This document shows positions 51,540-59,964 of a stretch of DNA of 64,000 bases, in pieces. The stretch spans positions 62,001 through 126,000 of the forward strand of contig NZ_JASITE010000008.1 in the NCBI RefSeq assembly GCF_030767025.1, read 5' to 3'. This DNA is from Nocardia sp. CC227C (lineage in GTDB: Bacteria > Actinomycetota > Actinomycetes > Mycobacteriales > Mycobacteriaceae). Under the pieces are notes generated by a model that saw nothing but the letters and a program-made list of their open reading frames with translations, ran no database searches and was not told the origin of the DNA. How positions within the stretch are numbered: position 1 is the stretch's first letter; each line of letters begins with the position of its first letter. The position numbers and the translations under genes were made by a program.

Positions 51540-53939
51540 CTACTTGCCGAATCCCGCGCGGCGCAGGGCATCCGCCATGGCACCGCTCGGCGCGGGCTGG
51601 TTGCGGCGGTCCTGACCGCCGCGCCCCTGGCCGCTGCGGTTGCCGCCCTGCCCGCCGCCGCGCTGCTGCGGGCGGCCGCCGCCGTTCGACCCGCGCTGGC
51701 CCTGCCCGCGCGGACGTCCGCCGTCGGCCTGCTTGGTCTGGCCCGGCTCGTCGTCGAGACGCAGGGACAGGCCGATGCGCTGGCGCTGCACATCCACCTC
51801 GAGCACCTTGACCTTCACCACGTCGCCGGATTTGACGACCTCGCGCGGATCCTTGACGAAGTTGTGCGACATGGCCGAGACGTGCACCAGGCCGTCCTGA
51901 TGCACGCCGACGTCCACGAACGCGCCGAAGGCGGCCACATTGGTGACCACGCCTTCGAGCACCATGCCCGGCTTCAGATCGGCGACCTTCTCGATGCCGG
52001 CGGCGAATTCGGCGGTCTTGAACTCCGGGCGCGGATCGCGGCCGGGCTTCTCGAGTTCGGCGATGATGTCGGTGACGGTGGGTACGCCGAACTTCTCGTC
52101 GGTGAACTCGGCGGGCCGCAGTGCGCGCAGCACCGTGGTGTTGCCGATCAACTCGGCCATACCGCGACCGGTGGAGTCGAGAATGCGCCGCACCACCGGG
52201 TACGCCTCCGGGTGCACCGCGGAGGTGTCGAGCGGATCCTCGCCGCCGCGGATGCGCAGGAAGCCCGCGCACTGCTCGAAAGCCTTGGGGCCCAGGCGCG
52301 GCACGTCCTTGAGCGCGGCCCGGCTGCGGAACGGTCCGTTCTGGTCGCGGTGGGCCACGATGCTTTCCGCCAACGAGGCGGCGATACCGGACACCCGCGA
52401 CAACAGCGGCACCGACGCCGTGTTGACATCCACGCCGACCGCGTTCACCGCGTCCTCGACCACCGCGCCCAGCGAGCGGGCCAGCAGGGTTTCGGACACA
52501 TCATGCTGGTACTGGCCGACGCCGATGGACTTCGGGTCGATCTTCACCAGCTCCGCCAGCGGGTCCTGGAGGCGGCGGGCGATGGAGACCGCGCCGCGCA
52601 GCGACACATCGAGCTCGGGCAGTTCCTGGGTGGCGTACGCCGACGCCGAGTACACCGACGCGCCCGCCTCGGAGACGACGATCTTGGTGGGCTTGTTCTC
52701 CGGAATGCGCGAGATCAGTTCGGCGGCAAGCGCATCGGTCTCCCGGGAGGCGGTGCCGTTGCCGATGGCGATGAGCTCCACCCCGAAGCGGGCGACCAGT
52801 GCGCCCAGCACGGCGAGGGACTTCTCGGTCTGGCCCTGCGGCTTGTGCGGGTAGACGACCTCGGTGGCGACCACCTTGCCGGTGGCGTCCACCACGGCCA
52901 CCTTGACGCCGGTGCGGTAGCCCGGATCCAGGCCCATGGTGGTGCGGGTGCCCGCGGGCGCGGCCAGCAGCAGATCGCGCAGATTGGCGGCGAACACGTC
53001 CACGGCATCGCGTTCGGCGGACTGCCGCAACCGCATCCGGGTGTCGATGCCCAGGCTCACCTGGAGTTTGGTGCGCCACGCCCAGCGCACGGTGTCCAGC
53101 AGCCAGGAATCGGCGGCGCGGCCCTGATCGGCGATGCCGAACTTGTGCGCGATCCGGCCCTCGTACACGGTGCGTTCACCCGGCTCCGGCTCTTCCGTAT
53201 CCGGTTCGAGGTGCAGGGTGAGCACCTCTTCCTTCTCCCCGCGCAGCAGCGCCAGAATCCGGTGCGAGGGCAGCTTCTCGAACGGTTCGCTGAAATCGAA
53301 GTAGTCGGCGAACTTCGCGCCCGCCTCCTCCTTGCCCGCGCGCACGGTGGAGGTGATCCGCCCCCGGCTCCACATGAGTTCCCGCAGTTCACCGACCAGG
53401 TCGGCGTCCTCGGCGAAGCGTTCCACCAGAATGGCGCGGGCGCCGTCGAGCTGTTCCGCGGTGTACCGGGCGGGGTCGGTGGTCGGATCGGTCAGCAGCG
53501 CGTCGGCCACCGGCTCGTGCCCGGCCTCCCGGGCGATCTGCGCCTTGGTGCGCCGCTTGGGTTTGTACGGCAGGTAGATGTCCTCGAGCCGCGCCTTGGT
53601 CTCGGCGAGCATGAGCTGCGCGTGCAGCTCGGCATCCAATTTGCCCTGGCCGCGAATGGATTCGATGATCGACGCCCGGCGCTCGTCGAGCTCGCGCAGG
53701 TAGTGCAGGCGTTCGTCGAGCTGTCGCAGCTGCGCGTCATCGAGTCCGCCGGTGACCTCCTTGCGGTAGCGCGCGACGAACGGCACGGTCGATCCGCCGT
53801 CGAGTAGTTCGACTGCGGCACGGACCTGCTCGTCCCGCACTCCCAGCTCATCGGCGATCCGGCGGCTCACGCTCGCCGGCCCGACGGTGCTCGGAGTTCC
53901 GGTGCTGTCTGCGTTGACGGTTTCGGAGGCTGTCGTCAC
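51540..53939 (-). CDS. tex: Tex family S1 RNA-binding transcription accessory protein
   Basis: Tex is a nucleic-acid-binding factor linked to transcription and RNA processing. The 799-residue protein has the helical N-terminus (VPFVARYRKEVTGGLDD), the YqgF-like RNase H fold (GLDPGYRTGVKVAVVD), HhH motifs (SRAALKDVPRLGPKAFEQCA) and a C-terminal S1 domain (GMVLEGVVTNVAAFGAFVDV). The final ~65 residues are Gly/Arg/Gln-rich, an RNA-binding-type tail seen in actinobacterial Tex. The GTG at 53939 gives the usual length. Confidence 0.95.
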   Translation of the reverse strand: MTTASETVNADSTGTPSTVGPASVSRRIADELGVRDEQVRAAVELLDGGSTVPFVARYRKEVTGGLDDAQLRQLDERLHYLRELDERRASIIESIRGQGKLDAELHAQLMLAETKARLEDIYLPYKPKRRTKAQIAREAGHEPVADALLTDPTTDPARYTAEQLDGARAILVERFAEDADLVGELRELMWSRGRITSTVRAGKEEAGAKFADYFDFSEPFEKLPSHRILALLRGEKEEVLTLHLEPDTEEPEPGERTVYEGRIAHKFGIADQGRAADSWLLDTVRWAWRTKLQVSLGIDTRMRLRQSAERDAVDVFAANLRDLLLAAPAGTRTTMGLDPGYRTGVKVAVVDATGKVVATEVVYPHKPQGQTEKSLAVLGALVARFGVELIAIGNGTASRETDALAAELISRIPENKPTKIVVSEAGASVYSASAYATQELPELDVSLRGAVSIARRLQDPLAELVKIDPKSIGVGQYQHDVSETLLARSLGAVVEDAVNAVGVDVNTASVPLLSRVSGIAASLAESIVAHRDQNGPFRSRAALKDVPRLGPKAFEQCAGFLRIRGGEDPLDTSAVHPEAYPVVRRILDSTGRGMAELIGNTTVLRALRPAEFTDEKFGVPTVTDIIAELEKPGRDPRPEFKTAEFAAGIEKVADLKPGMVLEGVVTNVAAFGAFVDVGVHQDGLVHVSAMSHNFVKDPREVVKSGDVVKVKVLEVDVQRQRIGLSLRLDDEPGQTKQADGGRPRGQGQRGSNGGGRPQQRGGGQGGNRSGQGRGGQDRRNQPAPSGAMADALRRAGFGK

Positions 53940-54029
53940 GCCCGCAGACACTACCCGCGGCGGGTGACAGCGCATCGAGGTGCCACTCCCGAAGCGCCGC
54001 GGCGGCACGAACGACGGCGCGGCTGTGCG

Positions 54030-54713
54030 TCAGTCCGGCGGCAGCAGATCCGGACGACGCTCCCGGGTGCGCCGCAGGGACTGCTCGCGCCGCCAGGCGT
54101 CGATCTTGGCGTGATTGCCCGAGAGCAGGACGTCGGGGACGTCCAGACCGCGCCAGGAGACCGGGCGGGTGTAGCTGGGCCCCTCCAGCAGGCCGTCGGA
54201 GAACGAATCCTGTTCGTGGGACCGCTGATTGCCCAGGACGCCCGGAACCAGGCGGACGACGGCCTCGGTCATCACCAGGACCGCGGCCTCCCCGCCGATC
54301 AGCACGTAGTCGCCGATGCTGACCTCCTCGACCCGGACACGGCGGGCGGCATCGTCGAAGACGCGCTGGTCGATGCCCTCGTAGCGGCCGCAGGCGAAGA
54401 CGAGATGCTTTTCGGCGGACCATCTCCGGGCGGTCGCCTGGGTGAACGGCACACCGGCCGGGGTGGGGACCACGAGCAGCGCGTCGTCCGGGCACACCGC
54501 GTCCAGCGCGTCTCCCCACACCGTGGGTTTCATGACCATGCCGGGGCCGCCGCCGTACGGCGAATCGTCCACGGCCTTGTGCACGTCGTGGGTCCAGTCG
54601 CGCAGATCGTGCACCCCGACCTCGAGAATGCCCTTCTCGACGGCCTTGCCCAGCAAGGCCGTTCGCAGCGGCTCCAGGTATTCGGGGAAGATGGTGACGA
54701 CGTCGATACGCAT
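54030..54713 (-). CDS. trmD: tRNA (guanine-37-N1)-methyltransferase
   Basis: TrmD makes m1G37 in tRNAs and is a SPOUT-class trefoil-knot enzyme. The 227-residue protein has MRIDVVTIFPEYL, DSPYGGGPGMVMKP, the SAM site FACGRYEGIDQRV and SIGDYVLIGGEAAV. The ATG at 54713 has GGAG 8 nt upstream; a GTG at 54722 overlapping the rimM stop is the alternative. It is the last gene of rpsP-khpA-rimM-trmD. Confidence 0.97.
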   Translation of the reverse strand: MRIDVVTIFPEYLEPLRTALLGKAVEKGILEVGVHDLRDWTHDVHKAVDDSPYGGGPGMVMKPTVWGDALDAVCPDDALLVVPTPAGVPFTQATARRWSAEKHLVFACGRYEGIDQRVFDDAARRVRVEEVSIGDYVLIGGEAAVLVMTEAVVRLVPGVLGNQRSHEQDSFSDGLLEGPSYTRPVSWRGLDVPDVLLSGNHAKIDAWRREQSLRRTRERRPDLLPPD

Positions 54714-54718
54714 GGCGC

Positions 54719-55255
54719 TCACTCCGCGTCCAGCAGCCCTTCGGGCGGGTCGAGGACGATCCGGCCCTCGGCCAGCGACACCGTCGGCACGATGGCCATG
54801 ACGAACGGCACCAGAATCTCGCGGCCCGCGGGCGGGAACGCCTCGGACGCCTTGATCGACAGCAGTTCCCCGGCGGCGGAGTGCAGTACCTCGTTCACGG
54901 TGCCGACGACGGTGCCGTCCGCGAGGGTGGCGGTGAGCCCCTCGAGTTCGTGATCGTAGAACTCGTCCGGATCCTCCGAGGGCGGCAGCTCGGCGCTGTC
55001 CACCACGAACAGCGTGCCGCGCAACGCATCCGAGGCCGTGCGGTCCTCGACGCCCGCCAGACGCAGCAGGAGTCGGCCCGAGTGCTCCCGGGCCGACTCC
55101 ACCACGTACTCCTGGGTCGCCTCGGCCCGCGGCAGCCGGCCTCTCAGCACGCTGCCGGGCGCGAACCGCAGCTCCGGTTCGTCGGTGCGGACTTCCACGA
55201 CGAGTTCGCCTCGCACCCCGTGCGATTTGGCGACCCGCCCGACGACCAGTTCCAT
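54719..55255 (-). CDS. rimM: 16S rRNA processing protein RimM
   Basis: RimM assists maturation of the 30S head. The 178-residue protein has the N-terminal RimM beta-barrel (VGRVAKSHGVRGELVVEV) and the C-terminal PRC barrel (EDPDEFYDHELEGLTATL, VPFVMAIVPTVSL). It starts immediately after the khpA stop with no gap, and its end lies 5 nt before the trmD ATG. Confidence 0.96.
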   Translation of the reverse strand: MELVVGRVAKSHGVRGELVVEVRTDEPELRFAPGSVLRGRLPRAEATQEYVVESAREHSGRLLLRLAGVEDRTASDALRGTLFVVDSAELPPSEDPDEFYDHELEGLTATLADGTVVGTVNEVLHSAAGELLSIKASEAFPPAGREILVPFVMAIVPTVSLAEGRIVLDPPEGLLDAE

Positions 55256-55498
55256 CTACTGATCCGTGTCGACCACGTCGACGCGGATGCCCTTACCGCC
55301 GATCCCGGCGACCAGGGTGCGCAGCGCGGTCGCGGTGCGTCCGCCGCGCCCGATCACCTTGCCCAGATCGTCCGGGTGCACGTGCACCTCGACGGTCCGG
55401 CCACGTCGGCTGGTGATCAGCTCGACGTGGACGTCGTCGGGATTGGCGACGATGCCGCGCACCAGGTGCTCGACGGCATCGGCGACAACGGCGCTCAT
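55256..55498 (-). CDS. khpA: KH-domain RNA-binding protein KhpA
   Basis: This 80-residue single KH domain has the GxxG loop in VIGRGGRTATALRTL. KhpA proteins bind RNA broadly and act with KhpB/Jag in cell growth. It always lies between rpsP and rimM in actinobacteria. The ATG overlaps the rpsP stop by one base. Confidence 0.95.
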   Translation of the reverse strand: MSAVVADAVEHLVRGIVANPDDVHVELITSRRGRTVEVHVHPDDLGKVIGRGGRTATALRTLVAGIGGKGIRVDVVDTDQ

Positions 55499-55935
55499 TA
55501 CTCGGCAGCCTCGGTGGTGGCCTCGGCCTCGGCGGCCTCGTCCTTCTTGGCGGCCTTCTTCTTCGGGGTGACGGCCTCGGTGACCGGCTCGTTGTCGGCC
55601 GCGGCCAGGGCGGCGTTGAACAGGTCCAGCTTGGACGGCTTGGCCGCCTTGGTCTTCAGGGTGCCCTCGGCGCCCGGCAGGCCCTTGAACTTCTGCCAGT
55701 CGCCGGTGATCTCCAGCAGCCGCTTCACCGGCTCGGTCGGCTGCGCGCCGACGCTCAGCCAGTACTGCACGCGCTCGGAGTCGATCTCGATGAACGAGGG
55801 CTCTTCCTTCGGGTGGTACTTGCCGACGTTCTCGATGGCCCGGCCGTCGCGGCGGGTACGCGCGTCGGCGATGACGACGCGGTACTGCGGGTTGCGAATC
55901 TTGCCCAGACGGGTCAGCTTGATGCGGACAGCCAT
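55498..55935 (-). CDS. rpsP: 30S ribosomal protein S16
   Basis: This is S16 of the small subunit, 145 residues. The first ~85 are the conserved domain (MAVRIKLTRLGKIRNPQYRV, GRAIENVGKYHPKEEPSF, GAQPTEPVKRLLEITGDW). The remainder is a Lys/Ala/Glu tail usual in this group. It heads the rpsP-khpA-rimM-trmD operon; the 438 bp upstream hold its promoter region and one small ORF. Confidence 0.97.
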   Translation of the reverse strand: MAVRIKLTRLGKIRNPQYRVVIADARTRRDGRAIENVGKYHPKEEPSFIEIDSERVQYWLSVGAQPTEPVKRLLEITGDWQKFKGLPGAEGTLKTKAAKPSKLDLFNAALAAADNEPVTEAVTPKKKAAKKDEAAEAEATTEAAE

Positions 55936-56212
55936 ATGCTGCGCCTTTCGTTCATCGGCCGCCCCGAAGGACAGCCTGAGTGGTCACGGCCGCAATTCAG
56001 CAGTCCACCCCGCGGGTGGACCCGGTTTTGCGTTGAGTGTTGTGACCGCCGCGCGGTACGTAACCGGAGACGGGCTGACACTGTCCTCGATGAGGACGGT
56101 CGTTCATTCTGCCAGACACCGCTCGACCCGATGAAATCGGCCTCGGCAAGCGCCCCGCCACGGAGAGCCCACCGGAGGCGGTGCCGCCAATGGGCCGTGA
56201 CGTGCGCGTTCG

Positions 56213-56335
56213 CTAGTCGGCGCTGCCGGTCAGGAACTTCACGATCAAACCGACCAATACGGCTGCGAGCAGGCTTTCGACGGAACCCACGGTGATCACC
56301 TCATCAGGTTGGAGCGAAACAAACATTTGAAGCAT
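56213..56335 (-). CDS. Putative small single-helix membrane peptide (unannotated short ORF)
   Basis: An ORF of up to 40 codons (ATG 56335; inner ATG 56326; GTG 56290 with GAGG 8 nt upstream) ends in GSVESLLAAVLVGLIVKFL then TGSAD. The last 25 residues form one hydrophobic helix with a basic residue near its end and an acidic terminus, like a small membrane peptide. Base composition here is less GC-rich than in the flanking genes. It lies between the amidohydrolase and rpsP genes on the same strand. Expression is unproven and I recognise no family. Confidence 0.4.
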   Translation of the reverse strand: MLQMFVSLQPDEVITVGSVESLLAAVLVGLIVKFLTGSAD

Positions 56336-56373
56336 GAATGATTCACTTCTGGTTCGGGGCGGATTCCCGAGAT

Positions 56374-57468
56374 TCAGCGATGGCCGGTGACCGGAGTGCC
56401 ACGGGTGTAGACGCGACCGCGCAGGACCACCCGGGCGGGGTGGGCGAGAACCTCCGGATGGGCGCGCGGGTCCCGGTCGTAGACGACGAGGTCGGCGGGG
56501 GCCCCGGGTTCGATGCCGGGACGGCCGAGCCAGGTGCGGGCGTCCCAGGAGGACGCGCCCAGGGCGTCATGGGGTGACAGGCCCGCGTGCATGAGGGCGG
56601 TGATCTCGTCGGCGATGCGGCCGTGCCGGATGGAGCCGCCCGCGTCGGTGCCGGTGTAGACGGGGACACCGGCGTCGTGCGCCTTGGCGACGGTGTCGCG
56701 GGAACGGCGGTGCAGGTCGCGCATGTGGGCGGCGTAGACGGGGAATCTGCTCGCGCTGTCGGCGATTCCAGGGAAGGTGTCGATATTGACGAGGGTCGGC
56801 ACCAGGGCGGTGCCGTGCGCGGCCATCGCGGCGATGGTGTCGTCGGTGAGCCCGGTGCCGTGTTCGATGCAGTCGATTCCGGCGGCGAGCAGGCCGTGGA
56901 GGGCGTCCTCGCCGAAGACGTGGGCGGTGACCCGCGCCCCCTCCCGGTGGGCGGCGGCGATGGCCTCCTTCAGGATGGCGTCGCTCCACAGCGGGCGCAG
57001 GTCGCCGACGGAGCGGTCGATCCAGTCACCGACGATCTTCACCCAGCCGTCGCCGCGCCGGGCCTGTTCGGCCACGATCTCGGGCAGCTCGCGCTCGTCG
57101 TCGAGTTCGATGCCGAGTTCGCGGATATAGCGCTTCGGGCGGGCGATATGGCGGCCGGCGCGAATGATCTCCGGCAGGTCCGCACGCTGGTCGAGGAAGC
57201 GGGTGTCGATCGGGGAACCGGCGTCGCGCAGCAGCAGCGCCCCCGCATCGCGTTCGATCTCGGCCTGGGCCACCGCCCCGTCGTGATCCTCGTGCCCGCC
57301 GCCGTAGCGGATGCCCACATGGCAGTGCGCGTCCACCAGCCCGGGCACGATCCAGCCGTTCTCACACAGGGTTTGGGCTCCGGGCACCGGTTCGGGCGAG
57401 ATCCGGCCGTCGCGCACCCACAGCTCGCGAACCTCCCCGTCCGGCAGGACCACGCCTCGCAGCCGCAT
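56374..57468 (-). CDS. Amidohydrolase family metal-dependent hydrolase (Rv2915c-like)
   Basis: This 364-residue TIM-barrel amidohydrolase has the metal-binding VDAHCHVGI (HxH), the lysine region WVKIVGDW, the second His pair VTAHVFGEDA and CIEHGTGL, and the late Asp in YTGTDAGGSIRHG. The C-terminal PADLVVYDRDPRAHPEVL is typical of the imidazolonepropionase-like group. The substrate is unknown. In mycobacteria this gene directly follows ffh. Here the two are separated by a 3.3-kb accessory island, with an ffh-like stub 24 nt upstream of this start. Confidence 0.9.
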   Translation of the reverse strand: MRLRGVVLPDGEVRELWVRDGRISPEPVPGAQTLCENGWIVPGLVDAHCHVGIRYGGGHEDHDGAVAQAEIERDAGALLLRDAGSPIDTRFLDQRADLPEIIRAGRHIARPKRYIRELGIELDDERELPEIVAEQARRGDGWVKIVGDWIDRSVGDLRPLWSDAILKEAIAAAHREGARVTAHVFGEDALHGLLAAGIDCIEHGTGLTDDTIAAMAAHGTALVPTLVNIDTFPGIADSASRFPVYAAHMRDLHRRSRDTVAKAHDAGVPVYTGTDAGGSIRHGRIADEITALMHAGLSPHDALGASSWDARTWLGRPGIEPGAPADLVVYDRDPRAHPEVLAHPARVVLRGRVYTRGTPVTGHR

Positions 57469-57491
57469 ACCGACCCCCTGTCGACGATCAC

Positions 57492-57527
57492 TCAGTTCAT
57501 CGGGAACTTCAGCTTCGACAGGTCGAA
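57492..57527 (-). pseudogene. Stub resembling the ffh 3' end
   Basis: Read on the minus strand this encodes FDLSKLKFPMN and a TGA stop, 23 bp upstream of the amidohydrolase ATG. The intact ffh at 60814-62397 ends FDLSKLDFRNPPKGR. Over the shared core about 21 of 27 bases match, and most differences fall at third codon positions. No similarity continues upstream of the Phe codon. It is most simply explained as the original ffh C-terminal end displaced by an insertion. Confidence 0.6.
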
Positions 57528-57715
57528 ACTGGTCGACCTACACCATAGCGCGCATCCATGTCGCCTCCGCCAGGGCGATCACGGCACGTCCAGTCCACTG
57601 AGATCGACACGCGGTTCGCTCGGGCTTGCGTTGTGCCCCTTGGCTAGTCGATCTTTCGACCCGCGCCGCGGCTGAGCGGTACAGTCCATCGCGAGAGCTC
57701 GATTTTAGGGGAGAC

Positions 57716-58105
57716 GTGAAGCACACCAAGGGCGTACTGGCTGCTGCGCTCATAGCGATGGCGCTGGCTGGCTGCTCGGATGATGCAGCTCAGGGCGGAA
57801 AGACCACCACATCAACGACAGCATCGGCCGCTCAGGCTCTGGCCTTTCGCAGTGGGGTCCAAACGCTCGCCGATACGGTCACTTCGCCGCAAAAAGGCTA
57901 CTGGACCCCGGAGCAATTTCTTGCATCGTTCTGCCAGAAGGCGAATTCTACGCCGGGCGCAACACAGCAGTCGGTTGCAAAGGAGCTGGCTATCGGTGTC
58001 GCCGCAGCTACCGACTCCTCGAGCAGCGAACGCGCCAGCCAGGAGGCGAGCGCGTTGGCCCTGATGGCCACCGTCCCAGCCTGCCAGACGATCCCGAAAT
58101 CCTAG
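57716..58105 (+). CDS. Small lipoprotein, hypothetical
   Basis: This 129-residue protein has a classical lipoprotein signal (KHTKGVLAAALIAMALAGCSDD, cysteine at the end of LAGC). The mature part is Ser/Thr/Ala/Gln-rich with two further cysteines (FCQKAN and PACQTIP) that could form a disulphide. AGGGGAG sits 5 nt upstream of the GTG. Composition is visibly less GC-rich than the core genome. It lies in the accessory island between the amidohydrolase and ffh. No family is recognised. Confidence 0.7.
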   Translation: MKHTKGVLAAALIAMALAGCSDDAAQGGKTTTSTTASAAQALAFRSGVQTLADTVTSPQKGYWTPEQFLASFCQKANSTPGATQQSVAKELAIGVAAATDSSSSERASQEASALALMATVPACQTIPKS

Positions 58106-58160
58106 ACGCGGATCCACGAAGGATCCCCCTCTCCCCGCAAATCCGCGCATCTCCCGGAAC

Positions 58161-58361
58161 CTACCCCTGGCCAGGTGACAGCGGTGTTGTCGATGGAGTC
58201 TCCAGCGCGCCCCAGACCTGTTCGGCCGGATTGTCGTGTGGGCTGTAGCACGCATCGAACGGCAGTACCAGGCGAGGCTGGGGGCTCACGAACCGAGTGA
58301 CAGCGTCGGCATCGTGGATCTTGTTGTGGAGCAACGCTTCAGGGTGTCCCGAATGCGGTCA
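58161..58361 (-). pseudogene. IS630-family transposase C-terminal remnant
   Basis: An open frame of ~66 codons on the minus strand contains LHNKIHDADAVTRF, LVLPFDACYSPHDNP and PAEQVWGALET. YSPHDNPAExxWxALK is the end of the DDE domain of IS630/Tc1-type transposases, and the Glu of NPAE would be the third catalytic residue. The first two acidic residues and the N-terminal HTH are missing and stops bound the frame, so this is a relic. Confidence 0.65.
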
Positions 58362-58401
58362 TGACCTCGACTCCCCGGGCTTCCCGAGCTACCGGCGTGG
58401 T

Positions 58402-58911
58402 CTAGGCCCCGTCTGCCTGCGCGGGCGGCAGGTCGGTCACACCCCGAAGCGGGGGCATGGCCCGCCAGGCGTAAGTCGCCTCCGGACTGACCGTGATTAC
58501 GTCGACCTGCCGTACCAGCGTCCCCGGAATCTCCCCGCCCTCGAAGTGCGCTGGACTCGGTACAACCACGGCCTCGGCGTCCAAGCGTGTCACCTGGGCC
58601 TTCAAGCGGGCCAGCGGAGGCCGCTCGTTCGTGGGGTCGTAGACGATCATTCCGGAGAAGTCGTATCCGAGCCGGCTAGCGAGCTTGCGGATGCAGCTTT
58701 CGTCCCAGAGTTGGGATACCCCGGACACGTCGGTCCGCAGATAACCGAGACAGTTCGGCTTGTAGCGCATGTCCGCCCTTTGGTCGTAGTGGTCGTTGTC
58801 GGCGCTGTGCCGGTAGTGCTCGAGGTAGACACCTCCGCTGTCGTCGTCGCCGTAGGCGTTGGCCTCCAAGACGCCACCAGGAAAGCTGTAGATCCTTCTG
58901 CCCGTGGCCAT
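58402..58911 (-). CDS. Hypothetical protein with recombinase-like C-terminal half
   Basis: This 169-residue protein is preceded by AGGAG. The N-terminal half (SFPGGVLEANAYGDDDSGGV, HYDQRADMRYKPN) is unfamiliar. The C-terminal half (IRKLASRLGYDFSGMIVYDP, RPPLARLKAQV, AEAVVVPSPAHFEGG) has the order of elements seen in serine-recombinase catalytic domains (helix, strand, RPxL, helix, DVVVVxxxDR), but no N-terminal catalytic Ser is present. Any such relationship is inference. It is divergent from the HTH module and sits beside an IS remnant. Confidence 0.65.
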   Translation of the reverse strand: MATGRRIYSFPGGVLEANAYGDDDSGGVYLEHYRHSADNDHYDQRADMRYKPNCLGYLRTDVSGVSQLWDESCIRKLASRLGYDFSGMIVYDPTNERPPLARLKAQVTRLDAEAVVVPSPAHFEGGEIPGTLVRQVDVITVSPEATYAWRAMPPLRGVTDLPPAQADGA

Positions 58912-59132
58912 CTCGACTCCTGCCCGTTGCTGCTGGACGGCAGCACAGAGCCGGGACGACTGCTACCGACTCCGAGCGCCTGAGCTGACGGTATGAACCG
59001 GAGGAATCGCTGACTATGAGTGTGCTCAAGTTTGCCGAAGTTACTTGTCTAGACCCCATCTAGGGTCGGCCCGAGGGATAATGGTTCCTACGCAGGAAAA
59101 CTCGCGCACACTGCTAGACAGGGGGCAGCACA

Positions 59133-59462
59133 ATGCGCCTTACATTCCTTGGCAGAGGCGGGTCAGACATAGGACAGTGCCCGTCGTTGTACCTCACCGA
59201 TCGAGGCACCTACCTGGTACAGGGATGGCAGACAGCCAAGCCTGAAACCATCGAAATCCCGCACCTGCTAACGGGATTCGCCGAGGAAGGTACGTTCATC
59301 GGTGCCACGATGTCCGATAGCGGACGGGGCACTTTCACGCTGACCGGGCTGCCGGTGACCGACGCCGAAACGCTCCGGCAGCTTGACCTGGCCGCCAACG
59401 AGAGGGCCATCGAAGTTCCGAAAGCCGAAAGGACGTTCTACGGTGCTCTACCTGCCCACTGA
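59133..59462 (+). CDS. Hypothetical protein, first gene of a DUF6879/HTH module
   Basis: This 109-residue protein begins MRLTFLGRGGSDIGQCPSLY and continues with strands such as YLVQGWQT and GTFTLTGLPVTDAETL, a small mostly-beta domain. AGGGGG lies 8 nt before the ATG. Its 3' end overlaps the next gene by 20 nt, so the three genes 59133-60797 form one coupled operon. The set recurs in actinomycetes, usually with a DUF5753 regulator. No activity is known. Confidence 0.8.
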   Translation: MRLTFLGRGGSDIGQCPSLYLTDRGTYLVQGWQTAKPETIEIPHLLTGFAEEGTFIGATMSDSGRGTFTLTGLPVTDAETLRQLDLAANERAIEVPKAERTFYGALPAH

Positions 59463-59964
59463 TCCTCCGGACTGGGTGAGCCTGTTCGCCGAGTGCAAGC
59501 GCGAGGCGTTCCACCTGGAGGTCCGCGACGCCTACGCGGTGCCGCACGAGTCCGAGCGCTTCCGCCGGTTCCTCGACGGGGAACCAGCGTTGCCGGACGA
59601 GCACAAGAACCGCTGGAATGATCTGATTCGGGAGACAACCGGCCGGGGCGTCACAGTGAGCAGGGTCCGGGTGGTCACTGTGCCGCACTCCGACTATCAC
59701 CGTTGGCTGCTGTCGGTTACGGACTCGAATGCCGAAGCAGGGGAGGATATTCGGTACGTCCCTCGCCATCTCGCTGGGGACGTTCCCCCGGATGACTGGT
59801 GGTTGTTGGACAACGACCGGGTTGTCTACAACCTGGTGAACAATGCGGGCAGACCGGCCGGGCTGGCGGTGACGACAGATCCGGGCGTAGTCGCCTACAA
59901 CCGAGGCGTTCGCGACCGGCTCTGGGCTCTGGCGACTCCGTTCGCCGAGTACACCCAGCGGTGA
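59443..59964 (+). CDS. DUF6879 family protein
   Basis: This 173-residue protein fits DUF6879: an AFHLEVRDAYAVPHESERF segment near residue 25, RVRVVTVPHSDYHRWLLS in the middle, DDWWLLDNDRVVYNLV and a final WALATPFAEYTQR helix. These proteins are found beside Scr1-type HTH regulators and are suspected to be effector partners in toxin-antitoxin-like or signalling pairs. It overlaps both neighbours, 20 nt upstream and 4 nt downstream (GTGA). Confidence 0.82.
   Translation: MLYLPTDPPDWVSLFAECKREAFHLEVRDAYAVPHESERFRRFLDGEPALPDEHKNRWNDLIRETTGRGVTVSRVRVVTVPHSDYHRWLLSVTDSNAEAGEDIRYVPRHLAGDVPPDDWWLLDNDRVVYNLVNNAGRPAGLAVTTDPGVVAYNRGVRDRLWALATPFAEYTQR

Noticed and set aside
50019..53807. 1262-codon + strand frame opposite rplS, the membrane protein gene and tex
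   Set aside because: Crosses three well-defined genes on the other strand and contains no recognisable domain.
57541..57715. Search for identical direct repeats (att core) at the island ends
   Set aside because: Beyond the diverged ffh-like codons I could find no long identical repeat, and no integrase gene is present, so att sites are not called.
59048..59120. Repeated CTAGAC motifs upstream of the HTH module as operator
   Set aside because: Two short copies 60 bp apart without symmetry support; suggestive but not enough to annotate.
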